Shown here: positions 1-5,743 of the stretch, in pieces | How the letters are laid out: every line of letters starts with the position of its first letter | How positions within the stretch are numbered: the first letter of the stretch is position 1 | Assembly (NCBI GenBank): GCA_002495065.1 | Contig: DADT01000015.1 | Location: 1-9,073, forward strand | Direction: 5' to 3' | DNA from: Methanoregula sp. UBA471 | GTDB lineage: Archaea; Halobacteriota; Methanomicrobia; Methanomicrobiales; Methanospirillaceae | Length of the DNA stretch: 9,073 nucleotides | Position numbers and translations under genes: made by a program | The notes under the pieces: generated by a model | What the model was told of the DNA's origin: nothing | Seen by the model: only the letters and a program-made list of their open reading frames with translations | Databases searched by the model: none

Positions 1-163
1 TCGACGGGCGGTACACTCCCACTTCAGTGATAGTATCCCCGTTCCAGTCCCCGATAACGGGCAGATCCGTGACCAGTCCCCAGTCTAGTACCGTTGGGGG
101 TATTGCCGGATAACCACTATCTCTGAGGTAGAACGTATGCGTCGACGGACGGTACACTCCCAC
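1..163 (-). repeat. 47-residue (141-nt) propeller-like repeat, one full unit plus the start of the next
   Basis: The segment at 142-163 recurs at 1-22 with 21 of 22 bases identical, exactly 141 nt apart. It encodes VGVYRPS in each copy. The full unit (residues 446-492, at 20-160) runs from GVYRPSTHTFYLR to VIGDWNGDTITEV. This resembles the GVFRPS...GDWNGDG repeats often annotated as FG-GAP or VCBS-like. The array probably continues to the left of the window. Confidence 0.75.
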
Positions 164-1495
164 CATTCCACCTCTCGTAACGGTGACATTGATGTACCCG
201 ACTCTCGTCGAAGTATTGCTTCCACCGGCATTACTTGCGGTCAGCGATACGTTGTAGTTACCAGCAACCAGATATGTGTGCACCGGATTCTGGACCGTTG
301 AATTTTCCGTTCTTCCATCACCGAACGTCCAGCTCCATACCGTGGGAACGTTCGCAGAGAGATCGGTGAAAGTTACCGCAAGTGGGGCCGTGCCGGATGT
401 CGGCGTCCCGGTGAAATTCGCTGCAGGAGGCGTAACAGGCGCTGCTGACACGACAATATAATTCGTTCTTGTCGAAGTGTTGCTCCCGCCTGCGTTACTT
501 GCGGTCAATGATACATTATACGTGCCGGATGCCTGGTAGGTATGCACAGGGTTCTGGACCGTCGCATTCACGCTGCTTCCGTCACCGAATGTCCAGCTCC
601 ACGAAGTGGGTGCGTTTGTCGACTGATCGGAAAATTGCACAGTTAGCGGCGCAATACCATTTATCGGCGTCCCGGTGAAATTCGCAACCACCGGCACAAC
701 AGGTGCCATTATCGTACTCCCATTCACGGTAACCGCAGTCTGTGACAGTGCACTACCATTGAGGGATGATCCACTCCTCATGGTAATCGCCGCCTGAGAG
801 AGTATAATTCCTCCGGCTTGCGAACCGGTCCCGATAATCACACCATTAGAACCGGCGACCTGCCAGTAGATATTCTCCGCTCTTGTCCCGTTGATCAACG
901 CGACCTGAGATGTATTACCTATTGTGAGGTTTCCCGCGAGCTGGAAGATCCAGACAGCACTCGCATTACCCTGGGCGTCCAGCGTGAGATTTGTTGCTGT
1001 TGGTAACTGCACATCGGTCGACCAGTTATAAATGCCGGGGGTAAGATTCAATCCACTAAGATTTCCACCGGACAGGTTGGTCGCATTGACTGGTGCTCGT
1101 CCTGCAGCGTCAGTGTATGCGGTTTGCATGTTGCTTACGGCAGTTGTCAGGAGAGAAGGAGTCGGAGTTGCGTGGTCGGCTGCAAATATCCTTCCTGCCA
1201 CCAGAGGCGATGTGGAAAACTGATTCGAGGGATTCAGGGTAAGGGTAAATCCGGTAATGGCCGTTGAATTGTTCGGGCTGATTCCAATATTTCCGGTGAT
1301 GTTTGTTGGTCCAGTAGCACTGATTCCCGATTCTGCCAGAATCGCATAATTACTGGCCAATCCAAGATTCACATTTGTAGCACCATTCACGCCGGGTGCA
1401 ATCGCGGAAATCATCAGGCAGATCAAAACGAGAGTAAATACAAAAGAGACCAGGTCTCCAGGCCTTTTTTTTCTAACTGTCAGGGAACAATCCAT
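1..1495 (-). CDS. Secreted DUF3494 (ice-binding-like) surface protein with PKD domains, C-terminus beyond the window
   Basis: An open frame runs without a stop from ATG at 1495-1493 to the left edge, giving 498 residues. Residues 1-39 form a signal peptide (basic KKR start, hydrophobic stretch 16-32, likely cleavage after VNGA). Residues about 42-262 match the DUF3494 ice-binding-like fold: it opens NLGLASNYAILAESGIS, has the AGRIFAADHATPTPS and MQTAYTDAAGR segments, and continues with VWIFQLAGNLTIGN and YWQVAGSNGVIIGTGSQAGG. Two PKD domains follow (about 271-350 and 359-438), each with WSWTFGDG and NPVHTY. From residue 446 a 47-residue GVYRP...GDWNGD repeat begins, like FG-GAP/VCBS-type propeller repeats. 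The start is set by AGGAG at 1507-1503. About 24 N-X-S/T sequons suggest a glycosylated cell-surface protein. Ice binding is only inferred from the family; adhesion or a structural cell-surface role is equally possible. Any C-terminal anchor lies outside the window. Confidence 0.9.
   Translation of the reverse strand, partial: MDCSLTVRKKRPGDLVSFVFTLVLICLMISAIAPGVNGATNVNLGLASNYAILAESGISATGPTNITGNIGISPNNSTAITGFTLTLNPSNQFSTSPLVAGRIFAADHATPTPSLLTTAVSNMQTAYTDAAGRAPVNATNLSGGNLSGLNLTPGIYNWSTDVQLPTATNLTLDAQGNASAVWIFQLAGNLTIGNTSQVALINGTRAENIYWQVAGSNGVIIGTGSQAGGIILSQAAITMRSGSSLNGSALSQTAVTVNGSTIMAPVVPVVANFTGTPINGIAPLTVQFSDQSTNAPTSWSWTFGDGSSVNATVQNPVHTYQASGTYNVSLTASNAGGSNTSTRTNYIVVSAAPVTPPAANFTGTPTSGTAPLAVTFTDLSANVPTVWSWTFGDGRTENSTVQNPVHTYLVAGNYNVSLTASNAGGSNTSTRVGYINVTVTRGGMVGVYRPSTHTFYLRDSGYPAIPPTVLDWGLVTDLPVIGDWNGDTITEVGVYRPS
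182..685 (-). repeat. Tandem PKD-domain repeats within the surface protein gene
   Basis: Two copies of a roughly 80-residue PKD domain occupy 446-685 and 182-421 on the minus strand, with a period of 264 nt (88 residues). Both begin ANFTGTP, carry WSWTFGDG and NPVHTY, and end NVSLTASNAGGSNTSTR. The shared stretches are also similar in DNA, which points to internal duplication. PKD domains in archaeal surface proteins are known as extended beta-sandwich spacers. Confidence 0.85.
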
Positions 1496-1502
1496 GGGTT
1501 AA

Positions 1503-1507
1503 CTCCT
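1503..1507 (-). promoter_or_regulatory. Ribosome binding site of the surface protein gene
   Basis: AGGAG on the minus strand lies 7 nt before the ATG at 1495-1493. It fixes the start of the DUF3494/PKD gene, because the signal peptide begins directly at that codon. Confidence 0.7.
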
Positions 1508-1531
1508 ATTCCGGATATGTTATAAAAAAAC

Positions 1532-1585
1532 GTATATACATACCAGAGGTAGGACTGCATTCTGTGTTGAAATATAAATATATTA
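1532..1585 (-). promoter_or_regulatory. Candidate TATA elements for the surface protein gene
   Basis: Two TATA-like boxes sit upstream of the ATG at 1495. GTATATAC at 1539-1532 would start transcription near 1510, leaving a leader of about 15 nt that still contains the AGGAG. The longer AT run at 1585-1570 would start transcription near 1550. Both fit archaeal TATA-box spacing of roughly 25 nt; neither can be preferred with confidence. The second is symmetric enough to act on the plus strand as well. Confidence 0.35.
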
Positions 1586-1591
1586 CCCGCA

Positions 1592-1608
1592 GTTTCAAAA
1601 TCTGAAAC
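1592..1608. repeat. Perfect inverted repeat GTTTCA-N5-TGAAAC, possible operator
   Basis: Six-base arms at 1592-1597 and 1603-1608 are perfectly complementary around a 5-nt spacer. The dyad lies directly beside the TATA-like run at 1570-1585, where a regulator of either divergent gene could bind. It does not resemble the repeat found before bioY, so BirA is not the obvious candidate. A six-base dyad in AT-rich DNA can arise by chance. Confidence 0.35.
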
Positions 1609-1760
1609 GATCAAAATAGTAAGGCTTTAAGAAAAGGAAAAATAATACGGTAGTTCTCATGGCAGGTCCGGAAATCTCCGGCCCTCTGGAAACTATGTCC
1701 CACTCCGCAATATTCTTCTAGATAGAAACTGACCAGTGTAATTAGAGAGGTAAAGAACCG

Positions 1761-2183
1761 ATGCACCGTTATTCGTTGTCCTGCAGCATGGAGGCAGAGG
1801 ATCTTGAGCCGGTAGTCCTTGCAGTCCACGAATTAATCCATCGCCTGCCGGTGACAGCAAAATCACGGGAAAAGGACGGTATCCGGGTTGAGGACGGGCG
1901 GGTTGTCGACCGGCATTACACCGGTCCGATTCTCCTCGAGGCGATTGAAAAGAACATCCTTATCAAGACCACCCCGGCAAGCGGCGCCTACAAGGGAGTC
2001 CCGGTAACCGTGAGTCCGATCCGGGATAAAGACGGGAATGCTATCGGCGCAATCGGCATTGTGGACATTACCGGTATTTTTGATCTCGCCACCCTTATGG
2101 AACACCAGTCTGCAATTCTCAAGCAGGTCTGCGGCAAAGACCCCTGTCCCCTCCCTTCAGAACAGAGCGGTTCAAGGCGGTGA
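1761..2183 (+). CDS. DUF2111-like methanogen protein of unknown function, coupled to birA
   Basis: The gene encodes 140 residues. The sequence resembles the DUF2111 family as I remember it from methanogens: AVHELIHRLPVTAKS near residues 21-35, GIRVEDGRVVD at 40-50, GAYKGVPVTVSPIRD at 75-89, and DGNAIGAIGIVDITGIFDLA at 91-110. That last segment reads like the closing strands of a PAS/Cache-type sensor fold, which is inference. The tail has two cysteines, C124 and C129 (VCGKDPC). There is no signal peptide or membrane segment, so it should be cytoplasmic. ATG 1761 is preferred over the internal ATG at 1788 because GAGAGGT lies 9 nt upstream. Its TGA overlaps the birA GTG by 4 nt, so the two are probably translated together. 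Its role is unknown; a sensor or modulator linked to biotin use is a guess from position. Confidence 0.85.
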   Translation: MHRYSLSCSMEAEDLEPVVLAVHELIHRLPVTAKSREKDGIRVEDGRVVDRHYTGPILLEAIEKNILIKTTPASGAYKGVPVTVSPIRDKDGNAIGAIGIVDITGIFDLATLMEHQSAILKQVCGKDPCPLPSEQSGSRR

Positions 2184-3169
2184 ACTCGTTGCCGGACTCT
2201 GCATTCAAAGTGCTGGAAATCCTCGAACGGTCGCCAGGTCCCATCTCCGGTGAAACGATCAGCAACGAACTGGGAATCAGCAGGTCCGCTGTCTGGAAGC
2301 ATATCAAGGAGCTCCAGGGAATGGGATATGAGATCTTCTCGTCCCAGAAAGAAGGATATAAACTCACGCGGACAAGCAACAAGCTCCTGCCCTACGAAGT
2401 GCATAAAAAACTGAAAACACAGTTCATCGGAAAGAAAATGCGATACCTCGACAGTACCCCCTCGACCATCTGGGTGGGCAAACAGATGTCTGCGGAGGGA
2501 GACGTCAGCAAGATTCACGGCATGGTGATTATCGCCGAGGAGCAGACCGGGGGAGTAGGCCGGATGGGCAGGGCATGGGTCTCCCCGGCAGGGGGGATCT
2601 GGATCACGATCGTCCTCAAACCCCATGTGCCTGTCGATCATATCTTCATGATCACGATGGCAGGTTCGATTGCCGTTGCCCGTGCTATCAGAAAGGAATT
2701 CGATCTCGGTGCCCTGATCAAATGGCCAAACGATATCTTCATCGGTAACAAAAAGGTTGCCGGGCTCCTCCTTGAACTGGCTGCAGAGGCAGACACGGTC
2801 CATTACTGCCTGCTGGGTATCGGTATCGATGTGAATGTCCCGCTCACCCAGTTTACCAGTACAATGCAAAAAGATATCACCTCTATCTGCGCTGAAGTGG
2901 GCCATGAGGTGGACAGGGCTTCATTCCTTGCACGCATCCTCAAAGAATTCGAGAACCACTACCTCCTGATCGAGGGCGGTGAATATGAGGCAATCATCAG
3001 GGAATGGAAAAGTCTTTCCAGTACTCTTGAAAACCGGGTGCAGATCAGGACGCTGAAAAACACCTTCGAAGGAGAGGCCATAGACATCGATGAGTTTGGG
3101 GCCCTCATCATCCGCAAGGATAATGGCAAGCTGGAACGGGTCATCGCCGGCGACTGTTATCACCAGTAA
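2180..3169 (+). CDS. birA: Bifunctional biotin-protein ligase / biotin repressor BirA
   Basis: This 329-residue protein should activate biotin to biotinyl-5'-AMP and attach it to the carrier lysine of a carboxylase, here PycB. Residues about 8-62 are a winged helix-turn-helix (ISNELGISRSAVWKHIKEL), making it the DNA-binding class of BirA. The ligase domain has the biotinyl-AMP loop GVGRMGRAW at 125-133, KWPND at 181-185 with the catalytic lysine, KVAGLLLE at 192-199, and GIGIDVN at 213-219. A small SH3-like C-terminal domain follows (about 284-329). Relative to the Escherichia coli loop GRGRRGRKW, two arginines are V and M here, while the arginine matching R118 is kept. The GTG start overlaps the preceding stop as GTGA. 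Combined with the dyad before bioY, the N-terminal domain makes biotin-responsive repression likely. Confidence 0.96.
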   Translation: MNSLPDSAFKVLEILERSPGPISGETISNELGISRSAVWKHIKELQGMGYEIFSSQKEGYKLTRTSNKLLPYEVHKKLKTQFIGKKMRYLDSTPSTIWVGKQMSAEGDVSKIHGMVIIAEEQTGGVGRMGRAWVSPAGGIWITIVLKPHVPVDHIFMITMAGSIAVARAIRKEFDLGALIKWPNDIFIGNKKVAGLLLELAAEADTVHYCLLGIGIDVNVPLTQFTSTMQKDITSICAEVGHEVDRASFLARILKEFENHYLLIEGGEYEAIIREWKSLSSTLENRVQIRTLKNTFEGEAIDIDEFGALIIRKDNGKLERVIAGDCYHQ

Positions 3170-3176
3170 GTTAAGG

Positions 3177-3187
3177 TATATTTTTAT
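3177..3187 (+). promoter_or_regulatory. TATA box of the bioY transporter operon
   Basis: TATATTTTTAT follows closely after the birA stop codon. With normal archaeal spacing, transcription would start around 3205-3208, giving a very short leader before the ATG at 3218. No good Shine-Dalgarno sequence precedes bioY, which fits a near-leaderless message. Confidence 0.55.
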
Positions 3188-3219
3188 CGTCAACCACGAA
3201 ATTTTTTATGGTTGACGAT
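3186..3219. promoter_or_regulatory. Predicted BirA operator: perfect 11-bp inverted repeat
   Basis: ATCGTCAACCA (3186-3196) and TGGTTGACGAT (3209-3219) are exact reverse complements separated by 12 nt. Read as TCGTCAACC-N14-GGTTGACGA, each half matches 7 of 9 positions of the bacterial BirA consensus as I recall it (TTGTAAACC...GGTTTACAA), with equivalent spacing. The repeat begins at the edge of the TATA box, covers the predicted transcription start and ends in the bioY start codon, so bound protein would block transcription. A ligand-binding RNA hairpin or the birA terminator are alternative readings, but match to the BirA signal favours an operator. Confidence 0.75.
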
Positions 3220-3727
3220 GTTCGGGGACCTGCAGAAATCACGGAATATTGCCTATTCTGCTGCCTTTATCGGCCTTATCAGCCTTGGGGCCTGGGTATC
3301 GCTGCCCTTCTTCCCGGTCCCCCTGACCTTCCAGACCCTGTTCGTCCTCCTTGCCGGTATGGTCCTGAAGCGGTTTGCCGTGATTCCGGTTTCCCTGTAT
3401 GTCGTCCTTGGTGCCCTCGGCCTCCCGGTGTTTCATTCGGGGGTTGCCGGTTTTGGCATCCTCCTCGGTCCAACCGGGGGTTACCTGTTCGGGTTCATCG
3501 GGGCAGCGCTCGTCGTCGGGCTTGCGTATGAATACCCGTCTCCATCCCTCCGGATCGGGGGAATTCTTGCCGGGACCGGTATTATCTATGCCTGTGGCAT
3601 CGCATGGCTGATGTTCTCTGTCGGGGCAGGACTCATCCCTGCGGTGATGGCAGGACTGCTCCCGTTCATACCCGGTGAAGTGGTGAAGATGTACGCCGCG
3701 TATGCGATTGAAAAGACCCTGCCATGA
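3218..3727 (+). CDS. bioY: BioY, biotin-binding S component of an ECF transporter
   Basis: The gene encodes a 169-residue, very hydrophobic membrane protein with about six transmembrane helices, which captures biotin and passes it through the energy-coupling module. Family marks include FPVPLTFQT near residues 30-38, LGALGLPVF in the middle, GPTGGYLFGF at about 83-92, and the late FIPGEVVKMY segment with the conserved lysine region. The length is typical for BioY. ATG 3218 is chosen because it follows the predicted operator and gives the usual short cytoplasmic start MFGDLQKSRNIAY; the in-frame TTG at 3212 would add only two residues and lies inside the repeat. Its TGA overlaps the next ATG as ATGA. 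Regulation by BirA is predicted. Confidence 0.95.
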   Translation: MFGDLQKSRNIAYSAAFIGLISLGAWVSLPFFPVPLTFQTLFVLLAGMVLKRFAVIPVSLYVVLGALGLPVFHSGVAGFGILLGPTGGYLFGFIGAALVVGLAYEYPSPSLRIGGILAGTGIIYACGIAWLMFSVGAGLIPAVMAGLLPFIPGEVVKMYAAYAIEKTLP

Positions 3728-4398
3728 TCGCCATAGATGCTCTTCGCTGCCGGAATCTGGTGATTGACTCACTCGCCATCGGACCCGGCATCACTTCCGT
3801 AATCGGACCGAACGGGAGCGGGAAAACGACATTTCTCAGGTGCTGCGCCGGGATAGAACTGCCGCACCATGGCACGGTCAGCATCGATGGCGCAGTGCCC
3901 CGCGTCACCGAAACCGGGTGGGTGAACGAGTTTCCTGACCGGAATATCCTGTTTGCCCGCGTGTACGATGAGATCGCCTCCCCGCTCCGTTTCCGCCGTG
4001 ACACCGCGTGTGATGCCATTGATGCCGGGGTGAAAGCCTGTGCGGAGTCCATGCACATCACTCATCTCCTCAACCGGGAGGTTCGTGAGTTATCCGGCGG
4101 GGAAAAAGTGCTGGTCTCGCTTGCAGCAGCCCTTGTCCACCACCCGAAAGTACTGCTGCTGGATGAATACGATTCCCATCTCGATGCACTTCTGGCAGAA
4201 AAGGTTGATCAGGTAATCAGGGCATCGGGGGCACGGTATGTCATCCGCTGCACCCAGCAGATGAATACTGCGGTAAAGAGCGATCACCTGCTCTTTTTTA
4301 ATGCGGGCCGGGTGACCCATACAGGTACTCCCCGCGATGTTTTCGCTTTTCTCAAAAATACTGCCTTTTACCCGGTTCTCTGGGAGTGCGGGTCATGA
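3724..4398 (+). CDS. ecfA1: ECF biotin transporter ATPase, first subunit (EcfA1/BioM-like)
   Basis: This 224-residue ABC ATPase is one of two that should power biotin uptake with BioY and EcfT. It has Walker A GPNGSGKTT at 28-36, signature LSGGE at 123-127, and Walker B VLLLDE ending at catalytic E148, followed by D-loop SHLD. Two motifs deviate: the Q-loop glutamine position, in WVNEFPD at 66-72, is E69, and the switch histidine position, in RCTQQM at 175-180, is Q178. Its own signature is intact, so it can complete the ATP site of the partner subunit. At 224 residues it is short for an ECF ATPase, lacking much of the usual C-terminal extension. It overlaps bioY and the next gene by 4 nt each (ATGA twice), which suggests tight stoichiometry. 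Confidence 0.9.
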   Translation: MIAIDALRCRNLVIDSLAIGPGITSVIGPNGSGKTTFLRCCAGIELPHHGTVSIDGAVPRVTETGWVNEFPDRNILFARVYDEIASPLRFRRDTACDAIDAGVKACAESMHITHLLNREVRELSGGEKVLVSLAAALVHHPKVLLLDEYDSHLDALLAEKVDQVIRASGARYVIRCTQQMNTAVKSDHLLFFNAGRVTHTGTPRDVFAFLKNTAFYPVLWECGS

Positions 4399-5090
4399 AC
4401 ATGAGGCTGGACCACGCCTGTGTTATTCGTGACCACTGGTCTCTGAGTGCAACCGGCACATTCGATAAAGGAGTCCACCTTGTCAGCGGAGTTACCGGGA
4501 GCGGTAAGTCGACCCTTGCACTCATGATGGCCGGGCTCTTCCCCCTCTCCGAAGGCAGCATCGTGAAGGGGGAACTGAGCACCTGCATGCTCTCTTTACA
4601 GTTCCCGGAACTCCAGGTCACCGGGCGCACTCTTGAGGAGGAATGCGCATCCTGGGGGGCACCAGCTGAAAAGATCCTTGGGGCAACCGGGCTGACGGGT
4701 CGCAGAAACACATCGCCGCTGTCGCTGAGCAGGGGTGAACTTAAACGCCTCCACCTTGCCTGCGTGCTTTCCCGGGACTACGACCTGTTGCTGCTCGATG
4801 AACCATTCAGTTCTCTGGACTGCGAAGAAAAATCAAAGACATGTACGACCATTGAACAGAAACCAGGCATAACCGTTATTTTTACTCATGAACAGGAAAT
4901 CCTCCCCCGGGTTTTTCGGATATGGGAGATTGCGGAGGGAAGACTTACCGACTGTGGCAGACTCCCGGATGCGTATGAACGCTGGCACCACGTCCCGCCA
5001 GCGGTAAAAAGACTGACGGCCCTTGGATCACCACCGGGTAATATTTCAATACGGGACATCCGGGAGGCAGCATGCAGGATCCAAGGATAA
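4395..5090 (+). CDS. ecfA2: ECF biotin transporter ATPase, second subunit (EcfA2-like)
   Basis: This is a second ABC ATPase, 231 residues long. It carries Walker A GVTGSGKST at 32-40, Q-loop LQFPE with Q69, signature LSRGE at 111-115 (usually LSGGQ/E), Walker B LLLLDEP at 131-137 with E136, and switch histidine H165 in FTHEQ. The pattern is complementary to the preceding gene: here the Q and H motifs are normal and the signature is altered. ATG 4395 is preferred because it forms ATGA with the previous stop and has GGGAG at 4382-4386 at good distance; a GTG at 4386 would lie on that site, and ATG 4401 is also possible. It overlaps ecfT by 19 nt. It should sit on the cytoplasmic face as a heterodimer with EcfA1. 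Confidence 0.88.
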   Translation: MNMRLDHACVIRDHWSLSATGTFDKGVHLVSGVTGSGKSTLALMMAGLFPLSEGSIVKGELSTCMLSLQFPELQVTGRTLEEECASWGAPAEKILGATGLTGRRNTSPLSLSRGELKRLHLACVLSRDYDLLLLDEPFSSLDCEEKSKTCTTIEQKPGITVIFTHEQEILPRVFRIWEIAEGRLTDCGRLPDAYERWHHVPPAVKRLTALGSPPGNISIRDIREAACRIQG

Positions 5091-5725
5091 GAATTGCCGC
5101 GGCGGCGATCCTCTCGGTTTCAGCGTTTATCAGCCTCCATGGCGCTGTCCTTGCGTTTCTCTGGTGGCTGGTATTTACTCCCGGGGTTCACCTCGCAACA
5201 AAGATCCGGCTGGTTGTCCCGTTACTGCTCGTGACGGCCTTTTTCAGCCTTGTCCTGGAAATTTTCAGCGGGAATGGTCTTTCGTATTTTATCCGGATGA
5301 CCGTCATTATCCTGATCGGCATGTGGCTCTACGGGGAGCAGAAACCGGGAGAATTCCTCACTACCAGTGTCTGGCTTCTGGGCGACAGGGCGGGGTTTGA
5401 CCTCGGGCTGGTTGCCGAGATGGGTATGCAGTCCCTTTCCTGCATCCGTGCTGACGTGGGCCGGATCCGTGTGGCAGCGAAGATCAAAGGGTTGCGATGG
5501 GGAGTACACAGTCTCATTCCGGGCAGCGTGATCCTTGTCCATGGCGCACTTGCCCGGGCAGAGGATTCGGCGGAGCTGCTCGCGATCCGCGGCTACCGGT
5601 CAGGGGGGACCCTGTGCCCGGAATTTCAGAAAGGACCCCGGGATCCGGCTGCAGGATTTTTTGCCGTGTGTGTGGCATTTCTGGCACTGGTGCCAGTTAG
5701 TGAATTTTTTATACTTTACCGATGA
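5072..5725 (+). CDS. ecfT: EcfT, transmembrane coupling subunit of the biotin transporter (BioN-like)
   Basis: The gene encodes a 217-residue membrane protein that links the two ATPases to BioY. Hydrophobic segments lie at about 8-36, 46-65, 71-87 and 191-215, with a charged cytoplasmic region between. That region holds the two coupling motifs of the family: AAKIKG at 135-140 and AIRGY at 171-175. The second is close to the classic Ala-Arg-Gly form, while the first has lysine in place of arginine. GGGAGG at 5062-5067 supports ATG 5072, so the gene overlaps ecfA2 by 19 nt. The position after bioY and two ATPases identifies it as a dedicated biotin energy-coupling module, although sharing with other S components elsewhere in the genome cannot be excluded. 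Confidence 0.9.
   Translation: MQDPRIRIAAAAILSVSAFISLHGAVLAFLWWLVFTPGVHLATKIRLVVPLLLVTAFFSLVLEIFSGNGLSYFIRMTVIILIGMWLYGEQKPGEFLTTSVWLLGDRAGFDLGLVAEMGMQSLSCIRADVGRIRVAAKIKGLRWGVHSLIPGSVILVHGALARAEDSAELLAIRGYRSGGTLCPEFQKGPRDPAAGFFAVCVAFLALVPVSEFFILYR
5708..5715 (+). promoter_or_regulatory. Candidate internal promoter for pycBA
   Basis: TTTATACT, inside a longer T-rich stretch at 5705-5717, lies in the last codons of ecfT. With archaeal spacing, transcription would start near 5735, in the 47-nt gap before pycB. This would let the carboxylase genes be expressed apart from the biotin-controlled transporter. There is no copy of the bioY inverted repeat here. Confidence 0.4.
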
Positions 5726-5743
5726 AGTTTTGAGAGGCTTATT

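Larger units (their letters stand above)
1496..1760. other. Divergent intergenic region between the surface protein gene and the DUF2111-birA pair
   Basis: This 265-nt AT-rich spacer has no convincing gene. It holds TATA-like elements at 1532-1539 and 1570-1585, an A-rich TATA-like stretch at 1638-1648, a perfect GTTTCA-N5-TGAAAC dyad at 1592-1608, and a CCGGA-N4-TCCGG dyad at 1668-1681. A purine-rich GAGAGGT at 1745-1751 is the likely ribosome binding site of the gene starting at 1761. Which TATA element drives which gene cannot be settled from sequence alone. Confidence 0.6.

Noticed and set aside
1..700. Spaced repeats at the left end as a CRISPR array
   Set aside because: The repeats are in-frame protein repeats of 141 nt and 264 nt with conserved coding sense, not short identical repeats separated by unique spacers.
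1988..2905. Long minus-strand open frame of 305 codons opposite birA
   Set aside because: It lies antisense to an unmistakable biotin ligase, has no recognisable domain, and its composition reflects the codon bias of the opposite strand in GC-rich DNA.
3212..3217. In-frame TTG at 3212 as the bioY start
   Set aside because: TTG is a rare start, adds only two residues, lies within the operator arm, and ATG 3218 is available directly after it.
3208..3531. Plus-strand open frame of 107 codons starting at ATG 3208
   Set aside because: It overlaps bioY in another frame, starts inside the inverted repeat, and encodes a proline- and arginine-rich sequence with no recognisable domain.
4386..4394. 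GTG at 4386 as the ecfA2 start
   Set aside because: It overlaps the GGGAG that best serves as ribosome site; ATG 4395 matches the ATGA overlap used at other junctions here.
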